Shown: piece by piece, positions 20,407 through 31,690 of the stretch
Position numbering within the stretch: the first letter of the stretch is position 1
Layout of the letters: each line of letters opens with the position of its first letter
NCBI GenBank assembly: GCA_948470475.1
Contig: OX419342.1
Coordinates: forward strand, 23,866,077-23,930,076
From: Galaxea fascicularis
Taxonomy: Eukaryota; Cnidaria; Anthozoa; Scleractinia; Euphylliidae
DNA: 64,000 nt
Direction: 5' to 3'
Position numbers and translations under genes: made by a program
Notes under the pieces: model-generated
What the model was told of the DNA's origin: nothing
The model's database searches: none
Seen by the model: the letters and a program-made list of their open reading frames with translations, nothing else

Positions 20407-23400
20407 GTTCTTAAAAACGCATTATACACAAGTTTCAATGCTTTTACATAAGATTTAAAATAAATACAAGAATAAGATTAAAAATTTGCAATAGGTTGAA
20501 AGCGTTTTTAAAAAGGTGTGTCTTGGGCCTGGTTTTAAAGGAATCTAAGGTCTCGGAATATCTTATAAAATCAGGAAGTTTGTTCCAGAGCCTGGGGGAT
20601 ACACACGCACAGGATCTGTCGCCATAGGTGGAGGTTCTAGATCTTGGGACAGACAGATTGGTGGACCTTGGGGAACGGAGGGTGCGGACGGGTTTATAGA
20701 AAGTTAACAGATTTGCCAAGTAATCAGGGGCCAGACCATGAAGTGCTTTATAGGTAAAGAGAAGAAGCTTGACGATAACACGTTGTTCTATAGGGAGCCA
20801 GTGCAGAATAGCGAGAAGGCCCGTGCAAATGGTGGCAACTTTATTGGGTCGTGTCATCCAACATTGTTGAGCCCAACAGGTTGTGTGCGTTTCAACCTCG
20901 TTCTGGCAGCTGTTTAACTGCAAAAACTTCCAAGAAGACCAAACACAGTGTTCAGAGTTAGAACTAACAGTGTTGGATGTTTTTGACTAACAGTGTTTAA
21001 TCCAACCCGGGTTTGTTCAAATGTTTGGGAAGGGCGAGAAGAAGTGGTGGAAAATCCTCGCTTGCTTGCATTCCCCTCCCCTCCCCTCCCCTCCCCTCAA
21101 ACGTTTGGATTGGAATAGAAAACGCTCGTTTATGACATAAAATGAGCATAATCACTTTAGAAAAAGGCTTGTTTACCTTGTCTCTGGTCTTTTGCCACAT
21201 CAACGGTTGATGGTGATCTGGACGGTGGATCAAATTTCAGGGTAATCCTCTCCGCGGACATTTCCTTCTGCGGCCTGTAATCTGAAAGAACAGAATGCAA
21301 GGACTTGCTTCTGCTCACGTTGGAACGTTTTGAAGGTCTCAACATCTTTGAAAATGAACGCAAAGACCAGAAAGAAGATTTCCTCAAACTACCTCTTGGA
21401 GTCATAGAGCAGCTAATCGAGACTTCTGAGGCGGGATAGCTGCGGTCCGTCTGCCGCTCGCCGTACAGCGACATAAAATTGAACGCCTGCGAGTCGTCCT
21501 CTATTGCACATTGCGTTCTTTGGTTTTGCATGGACGTGAGAGCATGAGAGAAAGCAATGCGCCTCTTTTTAGGAGGCACGTTCAGCCTTGCTTTGGCGTA
21601 TGTGTAAAAGAGGGAGAAGTTGCTTGCGACCACAGACACAGGCAAGGCGATGACCAGCACCCCACATATTGCACATGCGCTACCAACGGTCTTTCCAATC
21701 CATGTTCGAGGATGCACCTCTCCATACCCAACCTGGTGAATGTAATTACAGTAGAATAAAATTAACTTTGTAGATGCATTCCCTTTCGTGAACAAAAAGC
21801 CAAATGGCTTGGGTCGGGCAATAATGGCGGCAAGACGTGTAATTGTCGTAGCGTAAATGTGTGGACGGGAAGTACGCCTAGCGTTTAATTTTCGTGTCAC
21901 TTTGGTATCGTACTTTTTTTGGTAACGAAACACCAAAGCCAAAACCTGAAAGTGGATGCGACAAGCTCTAATGTCTGAAAGAAACGAGCTAGGAAACATA
22001 TTACCAGGATCGTCTTTACAGGAGCAGCCATTTCAAAAAACAAGAAAAGAGGACAAAAAATTTCCGTCCCCTTCATAATGCGGGACGGAACAGCGTTCAT
22101 CTTTTCCGTTTCACAATAGTTTCCAACCATTCTATACTAATACGCTATGTTAACATCACCGAGTAGTCAGCTTTTGAAATCAGCAGTGATTTAACCTTCA
22201 AATGTGGTACCAGGGACATAACATGGCCTTTCACCCATTGACTAATACACGCAAACGTTTGAAGTGCAATCAGGTTGAATCAGTAACATGTAATATTTGA
22301 TAGCAGTACAAAACTGGGTATGTTAAGGGTAGCACAATCTACGTTAAGGTTTCCAGGACTGTGATGTTACTTGCCTTCGGAGGCCTGTTTCTGGGAAGTC
22401 CCCAAAAGCCTTTTTCAAAACTTTTCGGGGTTTTGGAGGAACGCACGCCTGTATTCTTATTCAGGGATTGTTACAAATAGCTAATCATAGCATTATGATT
22501 GATTGTAGACTCACCGTTGTCATGGTGATTACCGCCCACCACATGCTCTCGGGAACGCTCTTAAAGTCACTATCAAACTCGTGTCTTTCTAAAAAATACA
22601 CAAAGCTGGCAAACACCACCATAACAAATCCCATGATTACCAGCAGCAGACACAACTCACTGGAGCTCGCTTTAAGAGTGTTTACAAGTACTTGTAACAC
22701 ATAGGACAGTCTGAAGAGCTGAAAAATACGTGCTGCTTTTATCATAACCACCATCTCCAGGAATGGGATCTTTTCCAGATTCGGGTGGAAAAAGAACACA
22801 TATAACAGGACCAAAGGTATGAGGTCCGTCCAGGTGTAGGGGCTCTTCACGAAGGCCCTTTTATCTGGTGAAAAAAGGAGCCTGAGTGCAAAGTCCATAG
22901 TGAACCATGAAATGCAGATGAGGTGGATCACTGACAGGGCGATGTATTGAGGCGCGGTTTTGTCGCTGAAGTATTCTAGTGATGACAAGGCAAATTTTAT
23001 GATGTAAGCTGTGAAGACGACAAGCGTAACGATCCCCACCAACTGTAAAATAGACAAAATGTTTGTTTTTAGGGTATGGGTCCGTTATTTTGGACTATTG
23101 TAGTTATTGTTATTTCTCTTTGGACTAACTGGAAAAAGGAATGTAGTTTTTCAAGCAGAAGAACACAAAATTAATCTCAACCTGGTCGTCTTGGCGGAGA
23201 TGAGCTGAGACCAGCGCGCAAATCAGTGCTTCTAATTCTAACTTCTTCATCTAAACTTTGTATAAAGAGCCGGCGGTTTTCAATTGAGCATCGAAAGTAA
23301 ATTACATTTGTTTTGGTTTTGCATCGCTTCGCTCTGTGATCAGCCGGCAAAACTCGCGCCTCTTGTTCTAACAATGAACACTGACCAAAACCAATACCAA

Positions 23401-26400
23401 TCGCGACTTGTACGCGCTCATTTTCCCACGCTTTAAGCCAGTTACATGTGATTGTTTCAAATTCTGATTGCAGGCGCAGATCCAGGATTTTGAAATGGTG
23501 GGTGAATTTTTGTAATAATGTAATAGTACCAAAGCCTGGTTGAGGTGTTTGAGGTCTGTGCATCAGCATGATTGACAAATTGTCAGAAAAAGGGGGGGGA
23601 GGGGGGGGTTGAAAATTCACCCATTTCACTTCCCCTGGATCCGCGCGTGGATTGGCTCATTGCACTTTTCCGCCGTCTGTTGTGATTAGTTGAAGTATTT
23701 GTTTTGGTTTTGGTTTCACGACACTCAATTGAAAACTGTTCTATTGCGTGTATTCTCTGCTGCCGCCCAGCCTCTACTTATGCTCACTACGTTTCCTACT
23801 CTGAGCGAACAGTGCGTGGTTTCTTTTGCGCCTTCTGTAAGTTTACGCGTAAAGATAAAGGTGACAAGATCTTGAAGACCACCTCTCATACCCCGTTTTC
23901 CCGCCTCCCATGCTCTGTTTGCTCGTCTCCCGTAACCTTTTCCCCCGCTTCCCGTACCCTGTTTTCCCGTCTCTCGTAACCTTTATTCCCGCTTCCCATA
24001 CCCTGTTTTCCCGTCTCCCATAACATTTTTCCCGCTTCCCGTACCCTGTTTTCCCGTTTCCCGTGCCCCGTTCTCCCGCCTTCCGTACCCTGCTCTTCCT
24101 CTTCCAGTACCCTGATTTATTGCTTCCCGTATCCCGTTTTCCCGTCTCCCGTGCCCTGTTCGCCCACCTACCGCCGCCTATTAGTGACCGCCCTTACATG
24201 GCGGTTGTCTCCTTCCATTAGGTACTAACTCAGTGTTACCTTTGCCCAGAATGAAGTGTAAGGTTCCTCGAGGCTCTTCCAGACCTTTGGTTGATATCGC
24301 GACCACCACGAGTGCACGTCATCGACGTCCTCAAAAAGCCCCGAATCCTTGGACTGAATAGTGTTCTCTGAGTCCTCAGCCTCATAACCGGGAAGTTTGA
24401 AATATTTGAGCTTCTCCTGTTTATCTTTGTGCTGCTTGTAATTTTCCCAGCAACAGGTCTCAACCTATACATGTAAAATGTGCATAGTGTTATTTCGTCA
24501 GTCTGTTACAGACAACGGGTAATCATAAGATCGATAGCAATCTTAAATAAGTGTCAATTTTATTTAACCAGCTTAATCTATTTGTCTCTTTTGTTTACAT
24601 GTGAATAATGAACGAGGTGGAGGCGTGTATAGTTTGTACACCCTAACTAAACAAGTTTGATCTAGTTCCCGATCTCCCCTCTTCCGTCTCCCTTACCCCT
24701 TCCGCCTCGTATTCTTCCGTGCTCCCATCTGTCTGTCTCTCGCCCCCACTATTTGACTGATTATTTACAAAAGCGGCCGGCACAGTAGATCGCAAGATCT
24801 GAACTGGCTAGAATGCAAAAACCACTTGGCAAAGCGATCTTGATGTAAAGCAAGTCACGCAGCTGAACTACTACGTACAGTACGAAATAGGTCAGCAGAA
24901 GTATTTTTGGTCGGTGAAGCGAATACTTCTAGTACTTTTTATTGTACCGTTGGCCTAGTGACCGAATGGCGTCACCGTAGCCCCTCTCGAAGTGCGGTTG
25001 ATCTGCGTAGTGAATTTCAAATACCGTGTTCACGGCTCGATTTGACGTTGTAGTGTTTATTAATTTTTTGCGACTCAGATGCAGCCGGCGTTTATTTGTG
25101 GGAGGCGTTTATGAATCATATGTCTAAAACAAGACAACCAGGAAATGTTAGCAGTAAAACAGCATCATTAACTGTCTCGGTTTCAATGGTTTAACATTGA
25201 AAGTGTGCATTGCGAAAATTCTGGAGAGAGAGCTTAAACAGTGAAAGGGAAATATAATTACTTCGAACTAACGAACGTTGTCATTCGAGAAACTAAATTT
25301 CGTAGGCTGTTTTAGATAAAGTTGTACCGTTCTCGTGTTTTAGTCATATTCTCTGAATAAGCACTGCATTCCTAGATGCGGCGTTTATGCGGGGGCTGCG
25401 TCTGTTAATTAATACTGGAAGTTTGCTTTCGGATGTGGCGTTTTTTCGATCGGAGGCGGCATCTAATCGAGTAAACGTTACACCTGCTCTTTCAAATGCT
25501 AGTACTGTAATGTCTCGATTAAATGCCCCCGACGGCGGTTTAGTGAAAATTGGACAGTTAAGTCCCGGACTTTCTTTGAAGTTGGCGTTTAATTGGGCTA
25601 TGACGTTTGTTAATCAACTTGAATGAAGACGGCCTAGAAGTTTCTCTAGTATTACTGTTCAATGTACGCTTTTCTCTCAGAAAGAGACTAAAACTACGTA
25701 TAAACAAATGCAACAGGGATCCTTGCGATTTCAAAGACAATGAGCACTGTAATACACGAATGAAACTGCGTCTGTAACGTGAACATTGCCGCTATGTTGT
25801 TTTCCGTTAATCCAGCATCCATCCTAGTTGTGTTACGCCAATACTTTTCCTTTAGCATTTATTGAAATTAATAGAGAAGCATACCTTACTAGTACTGTCG
25901 TGGCAGAGCTGTTTCAGTAATAGATTATTTTTATTTTTAAGTTAAACTGCAACTGAATAAACGGCGGTACCTCAATCAAACCTCCCCGCCGTTTGTTTAA
26001 AAGTAAGCAGTTTAATTTAGGCCGCGCAGTTAGAGGGCGAGAATACGATCATAGCCTAATTTCTCAATGCGAGAATAGAGAAAAAGGGCACTGAGGTATC
26101 GCCAGTTTGCAAGGGAAAGAGAAGAGTTGAATTAGGCGCCTGTTAAGAATCGTTGATGAAAATTAAACAGTTTGTTCCTTGTTCCTTGTTCCTTTAAAAT
26201 GTCTCCTGAGATATATCGATAGCGCGGCAGAATGTGGGTGAAGTTGAATCTCATTACTCAATTTTATGTTTAAATTGGTGCTAAAACTCATCAGACAAGA
26301 GGGTTTCTACAGTAAGCTAGATGTTATTTTGGGTCTGCAATTAATGGAAATGGTCGAAACATATCCACTTTGATCGGCACCAAGCGTTAAATTACTATCA

Positions 26401-29052
26401 AAAGCGTTTTATCATTTTGTCTATCAGTAGGGAAAAATTTCTACGCTTTTTCAGTTATTGATTTAAAAAATTGTGCATGTTATCCTTCGCTCGGAATTAA
26501 TTATAATGGAATGGTCGAAGCATATCCAATTTGATCGGCATCTAATGTTATATTAGTATCAAAAGCGTTTTATCATTTATCAATCAACAGGGAAAATTTC
26601 TACCTTTGTTATTGATCAAACTGAAAAAACTTGAAATTGTGCATGCCACACTTCGCGTGCTTAGTAACTGAAGACCAAAACCCTCGATTTGTTGTAAGGC
26701 GATAAAGGCTTTCGTGTTTACAAGACCTTATTAATGTTTCAGTAAAACACCTAATGAAGTCGAAGGGTTGCGGTGAAAGGAATGTCTAAATGTTTTTTTT
26801 AGGTTTCTCATGTTTTTGTTACCTTTGAAAGATGGTGTTGAGCCACGTCTATGAGTGATGTGCTGTTAACTGTGTTGTCTGCTTTATTTAGTGGGCTTTT
26901 GGAAACGGAATAGTTATCCCAATCAGCTTCAAACTTGTTGCGTTGGCTTCGTTAACATTTCGCAACACGGAATAAAACAGATTTCTTCCTAAAGCGCGGG
27001 GAAAGGCACGCTTCTTACTCTATTAACCGAGCTGCCTGCAATAATTCTTATCAACAAGGAGTCTTACCTTATCTATTCCATGTTGTCAGCGAGGGGTATT
27101 ATAAACAAACTTAATGTCTCATTTGCATTTAAAATGACAGCTTAATGTGAGGAATATTTCCATTTATCTGTTGTATTAAATATTTGAGTCAAAGTTTTCG
27201 ATGATGCACCTTTTGTTAGGAATTAATAATGTTTTGGGCATTTGCAGGCCTCGACTCTCGGGAATTGGGTCAGTTGCAAAATACGAAGACCGATAAAAAG
27301 CTGGGTGTGTAACACCTGTCTTCATCTTGACAAAACGTTCTTACAAATTGAAATAGTCCGTGAATACCGATCTCGTAATAGAATACAAGCATTTAGGTGT
27401 ATTCAAGTTTTTAGCCGTTCTCTGTAAATAAAAACGACAACCGTCCGAAAACATTGTATATCGCCCACAGAAAGCGGTAAACATTATCATGTAGCCAATC
27501 GAATGAAAGCCGACAACTTATGATAACGCTTGATGATCATGCACCTAAAGTTCATTTCAAAGTCAATTTTCGTAACATTTTCATTAAAAGCCTCAGATAA
27601 AAGAATGAACTCAAGTTATTGTTGCATCAAAAGGATATTTTTTCCTCTGTCTTTCTTTAGAAGACAATGGGTCCTCAAAGTCGTGAGTGTGAAAAGAACA
27701 TCTTGATTCAAATTTTAAAGAACTCCTTGCTTTGTTGCCGCCAAAGCAGATATTTAAATACTGCAGGAGCTTCCAACGGATGCATTAAAACGCCAGACAG
27801 GGCGAGAAAACGTAAGGAAGTTTAACATGCAAAACATGGGACTATTTTGCGACGGCCTATGTTTTGAATTATCGAGCTGTACACGTCTGTATACTGGCTT
27901 ACAACAGCGAATTAAATAAACATGTAGTTAACTTGTCTGGTTATATGAATGAGACATGTCGAGTTTTTATTTCCTCAGTCCTAGTTTAAAATTTAGCACT
28001 CGATTAGAAACCAACGGACCATGACGGAAACAAGACAACGGTGCCAAATGTGACATAAGATTTGGAAACAATTTGTTTGAAATTTCTCACTTAAATTTAC
28101 CATTCTCGGAAAGCATTAATACACTTCTTTTATGAACAACTTTGATCCTGTTTTCATTTCCCTTACTTCAATCAAATTTTAGGGAGATCAATTTCTCAAG
28201 CCATATAAACCACAGTAAACACCGGCTCTAAGCAAACGGTGGACTCAGCTATTTCACAATAACCCGGCAAGATATATCGCTGTAAGGCTGGTTTTCTCTA
28301 GCGCACAAGCATAAGTAAAAACATAAGAAGAACGAACCCACTTATTTGTCTTATGCTGTTTTTACTAGCAACGTGCTCTACATAAGCACATTTCCGTTCT
28401 TGTTGTGTTTATGCTTATGCTTATGTCTGGTGAAAACAGCATAACACAAATAAGTGGGCTCGTTCTTCTTATGTTTCTCACTAGCGCGTAAAAATTTAAC
28501 GACAGCAGAAGCTCTACTTTAAAAACAGTCGTTAAGAAAGACTTCCCAGCTATCACAATTAACAAAACTCTTCGTAGTATTGGTGCTTTGAATCTAAAGA
28601 TGCGGCCCTAATCGAGTTCAACTCTCTCTTGATAGGCTCAGCTGTGTGTACTCAGTTTTAAACATTACGCTGTGAACTATACTGTCCCTACCAGACAGGT
28701 TATCTTGGAGCAAAAATTACAAGGGACATTAAGTTACCTGCTGTTCATCTATGCCCCAAAATCCTAGTTCCTCTTCAAAAAGTGGTCCGCAAACGTCAGC
28801 CGGGCAGTGGAGCCTTCCTGTGCGATAAAAGTTCAGTATCTGTGCGAATACTCCAGGATGCCGGTCAAAAAAATACTCTCCTTTGGAGGCGTCATATTCC
28901 GGAGATCTCGCGACCGTGGTATGATGCTCTCCGAGATAACAGAGTCTAGTATCTGGGATTGTTTTCAGCGTACTTAAGTAGGTTTCATGCCGTACTCCCC
29001 CGACATTTAGTACGATTCGATTGGAGCTCTTCTTCGTCTTACCAGACGGCAT
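18779..29052 (-). CDS. Voltage-gated K+ channel A, Kv3/Shaw-like, atypical sensor and filter, 5 exons
   Basis: Exons (minus strand): 29052-28738 (T1 domain), 24464-24240 (end of T1 and linker), 23042-22515 (S1 to pore helix), 21732-21177 (filter, S6, proximal tail) and 20238-18779 (distal tail); about 1027 aa. T1 carries the zinc motif H82-x5-C88-x20-C109-C110 of Kv2-4-type channels. S2 has His220 where Shaker has Glu283, keeps Phe227 and has Asp230; S3 keeps Asp253. S4 reads Val, Lys282, Arg285, Gln288, Arg291, Tyr294 at the six charge positions, so only three basic residues remain. The filter is TTVGYGE (Glu361 instead of Asp), and S6 has PVS (387-389) instead of PVP. The tail is Ser/Asn-rich and ends TSCV, a class I PDZ-ligand type. 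If exon 4 read through its donor, the protein would stop at 21157. Exon 5 joining rests on frame and a moderate acceptor. Confidence 0.85.
20350..20925 (-). mobile_element. 5'-truncated L2-like LINE fragment in Kv A intron 4
   Basis: The minus strand encodes the C-terminal end of a non-LTR reverse-transcriptase protein ([46 protein letters not shown]) and ends in an (ATT)n tail seen forward as (AAT)n at 20352-20405. This is the standard 3' end of L2-type elements. It lies in the same orientation as the channel gene, about 110 bp upstream of the exon 5 acceptor. Confidence 0.8.
23264..23743. mobile_element. M1-family MITE in Kv A intron 2, split by a nested insertion
   Basis: The left end (CGGCGGTTTTCAATTGAGCA) and right end (CACGACACTCAATTGAAAAC) match the M1 copy at 16600-16881, as do the internal CCAAAACCAA, GTTACATG and TTCTGATTGG motifs. 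It is interrupted at 23471-23649 by another element. Confidence 0.7.
23471..23649. mobile_element. hAT-like short element nested in the M1 MITE
   Basis: The left end CAGGCGCAGATCCAGG and right end, read in reverse as CACGCGCGGATCCAGG, are inverted repeats. GATTG flanks both sides (23466-23470 and 23650-23654). The M1 copy at 16600-16881 preserves the uninterrupted target (TTCTGATTGG in reverse), so the 5 bp duplication is supported by an empty site. A G/C-rich tract lies at 23590-23608. Confidence 0.75.
23880..24170. repeat. Pyrimidine-rich minisatellite in Kv A intron 2
   Basis: About a dozen imperfect units of 21-23 bp related to TTCCCGTACCCTGTTTTCCCG are arranged in tandem, partly as 44 bp dimers. 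The array stops about 70 bp before the exon 2 donor. On the gene's own strand it is purine-rich (GGGAAACGGG-like). Confidence 0.8.
26335..26660. repeat. Two-copy tandem duplication of about 161 bp in Kv A intron 1
   Basis: ATGGTCGAAACATATCCACT at 26349 recurs as ATGGTCGAAGCATATCCAAT at 26511. The later blocks ATCAAAAGCGTTTTATCATT and AATTGTGCATG recur at the same offset. The copies have diverged by roughly 15 percent by eye. No coding frame. Confidence 0.7.
28318..28477. mobile_element. Foldback element in Kv A intron 1
   Basis: Arms of about 46 bp (28318-28363 and 28433-28477) containing AAACATAAGAAGAACGA and TTATGCTGTTTT are inverted copies with two or three mismatches. The outer flanks carry CTAGCGC on the left and CTAGCGCG on the right. 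Interior ATGCTTATGCTTATG repeats resemble short Harbinger-like elements, but no superfamily is assigned. Confidence 0.6.
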
Positions 29053-31600
29053 GGTTCATGCACACTGCCTTTCTTGTACAACCTGCCACAAAAACAAACC
29101 AGCGACAGTGATTAGACTTGGGCTCTTGTGCCGCTGATCTAACAACGCTAAACCTTTGCCATCACATCCTTGTTTCTGCCAGTCCGACAGTTATGAATTT
29201 CCGTTATCCATTTCACATTTCACCGATGCTTCCGTATTTTTCCTTTTCGTAGTTTTGAATATCCGAACTTGAAGATTTCAATTATCTCTGAGCGAAGAAG
29301 TAATTCGTCTCTTAACAACCGAGTGTTTTCTTCGTTCCTATTGTATTTTAAGCGCCGTCTCTCTCGCTCATTGACAGGTTTCGAAAGTTCAAATTATTCT
29401 TTTTCCACTAGCTTAAATAAAGTGATTGGAAAGCACTCTTCACTCAGCGACCAATCACCTACCACCTTATGACTTTGTTAGACAGTGGTGATATTTCAAA
29501 ATCATTTTCACGAAGCAGCAAATATTCTCTTCCCATCTGCCTGCAGGTGTCAATCATCGAGGGCCGATCCGCGTGAAATGCGCCTCCTTGCTTATCGATT
29601 TCCGTTAAATTTAATATTGTACAACCTTCAGTGTTCCAGGGCGATAAATACATACGCGAGAGAACAACTTTCGGCTGGTCAATAGTCAATGAATAGTTAT
29701 TCGGATGTTGAATATAGCTGCGGCGAGGTAAATATATTTTACCGTTCACCGACTGTGAGGCGGATAATTGCTTGACGGTTTACGCCAAATCAGCAGTTAG
29801 CCATCTTAAAAATAGCACTTTTGTCAGATTGAAATGCAAAGCGGAAACTGGAGCACAAATCCAGGAAAATGCTGGAAGATATCATGAGTTTGGGCAGCCA
29901 ATCAGAGATAGCGAAAAACACTACGTGCTGGTGGGAATGTATAATTGTATACTGTGCTTTTAGCCAATTATTCGATTGTGCAATGGAAATGTGTCTACAC
30001 GATGATTCACAAAGTGAATGAAACGTTTTATATATCATATTAATCGATAAAATATTTATGATCTAAGAAATGGACACCCTTCTTAGTTTAGTGCCTTTTC
30101 GGTTTCTGGAGAAACCAGTAGGCCATGCAATGCTACATTGTGGAACCACGTGTTATTATTAGACAAACACGTCACATGACCGACTGAAGATGTGGGAAAA
30201 TATCGCTGTTGAAGTCAGTGCTTCAAATAAGCAGAAACTGCAAAAGAAACTTGAGGGTTGTTTGGGTATCCAACTCACGACCATTGCGTCACTGGTGCAT
30301 AATGTTCTACTGACTGGGCTACTGAGCCAACTCGTTGCTGGTCATTTTGTTGGTTTGAAAGAAACCCGTGGACTGATGAACAAATACACGATTTCATTAT
30401 ATTCCCATCTATTTACACATCACACGATTCAAAATCAGACATTTTAAGAAAAAAAGGCAAAGAATTTAAAGAAAGACGGTGTTCGGGCCTATGGTTTTTA
30501 AATGTCGTCGAAGTGTAGAGAAAGGAGAAAAATTTATATTTTCCTGTGTCGATCACTTGTTTCTTTTCACCAAGGCTTGCAGTTATATATTCAAATGGCT
30601 AACGATAACCTTTACCATTAGATTACACGTTTTGAGATTTTTACACGTCCCTCTCGCTTCACATCAACTGCATGTTCACGTCTTGGATACTGTAAATGCG
30701 AGTCTGATAACCCTGCAACATTCGCCGTTCATTTTCAGAGAGTCGTAAGTTTATTTGATATGATCGTTTTATCTTTTTAATGTTTCTCCGATGGCTCAGT
30801 GTTTCCGCAGCTGTTTCAAACACCCTCAAGCTACGCTGCAGACTTGATTGAATCTTGAACCTTTTTACAGTAGACAGACATTGTTTATGTACTCCAGGAG
30901 TTCCTACTATAGTCTAAAAATGAAACTGGTGCGCATTTACCAGGCTAAAGAAAAGCAGTTTCACACCTCCAGTTGTTAGCGTTTTTAAGTTATAGAAAGG
31001 TATGCCAGTTAATTTAAGGGTCGCACAAAAAATGACTTGAAAAAAATAACGAGCTGAATGATTCACCAATTGGGTGGAGCAGTTTCTGACGATAAACATT
31101 ATCATGGAAAAAAGCCATGCTGACGGCGTTTGCATTGAGCGTTTAATTTACCACAAATACCAGCCAGCGTTCGCCCAAGTGAAGCTAATTCTCCGTTAAC
31201 CCGAGAACAAATCTGTAAAATTTCTAGAACAGGGTCCTTCATAACCGTATGAAGTCAAACTCAATTCTTTTCGATCGCCTGCCTACTCCCTGAAATTACT
31301 TCGTTCGTCAAGTTGGAAAAAAAATAATCCTAATGCTGTTTAATACTTGTGAGGGCCACAGTAAATCAAGTACACTCTACGAGGTCATTAACTAAATTCG
31401 TAAAAGGGGTTGTGACACTCTTTCTACCATCACTTCAAATGGCTTGAATATGTCTTCAGGATGAACAATGAAAGCTCAAACATATCGCTCTACACCGGAA
31501 CTACACGCACAGCAATTTTCGTCAGTGACCTTGAAAAAATAATGTTCACGATTTGTTTGGTATGTCCGTCGATAGGTTAAATATCACAACTGTGGGAGCA
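29053..31600. other. Intergenic, upstream of Kv A
   Basis: This contains the presumed promoter and 5' UTR of Kv A. AT-rich, no conserved domain; the open frame at 30190-30447 (+) begins MWENIAVEV and resembles nothing I recognise. Confidence 0.4.
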
Positions 31601-31609
31601 GGGTTGGAG

Positions 31610-31690
31610 CAGTGGTGAGAGCACTCACCTTCCACCAATGTGACCCGGGTCAGGGCCACAAGTTTATTATTATTATTATTATTATTACAA
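31610..31690 (+). mobile_element. Partial tRNA-like SINE head with (TTA)n tail
   Basis: GCAGTGGTGAGAGCACTCAC followed by GTGACCCGGGTCAGGG resembles the A- and B-box half of a tRNA-derived SINE, though the B box has lost a T. A (TTA)n run follows directly at about 31665-31687. It is short and degraded. Confidence 0.45.

Noticed and set aside
30190..30447. 85-codon open frame beginning MWENIAVEV
   Set aside because: No family resemblance and no sign of splicing partners.
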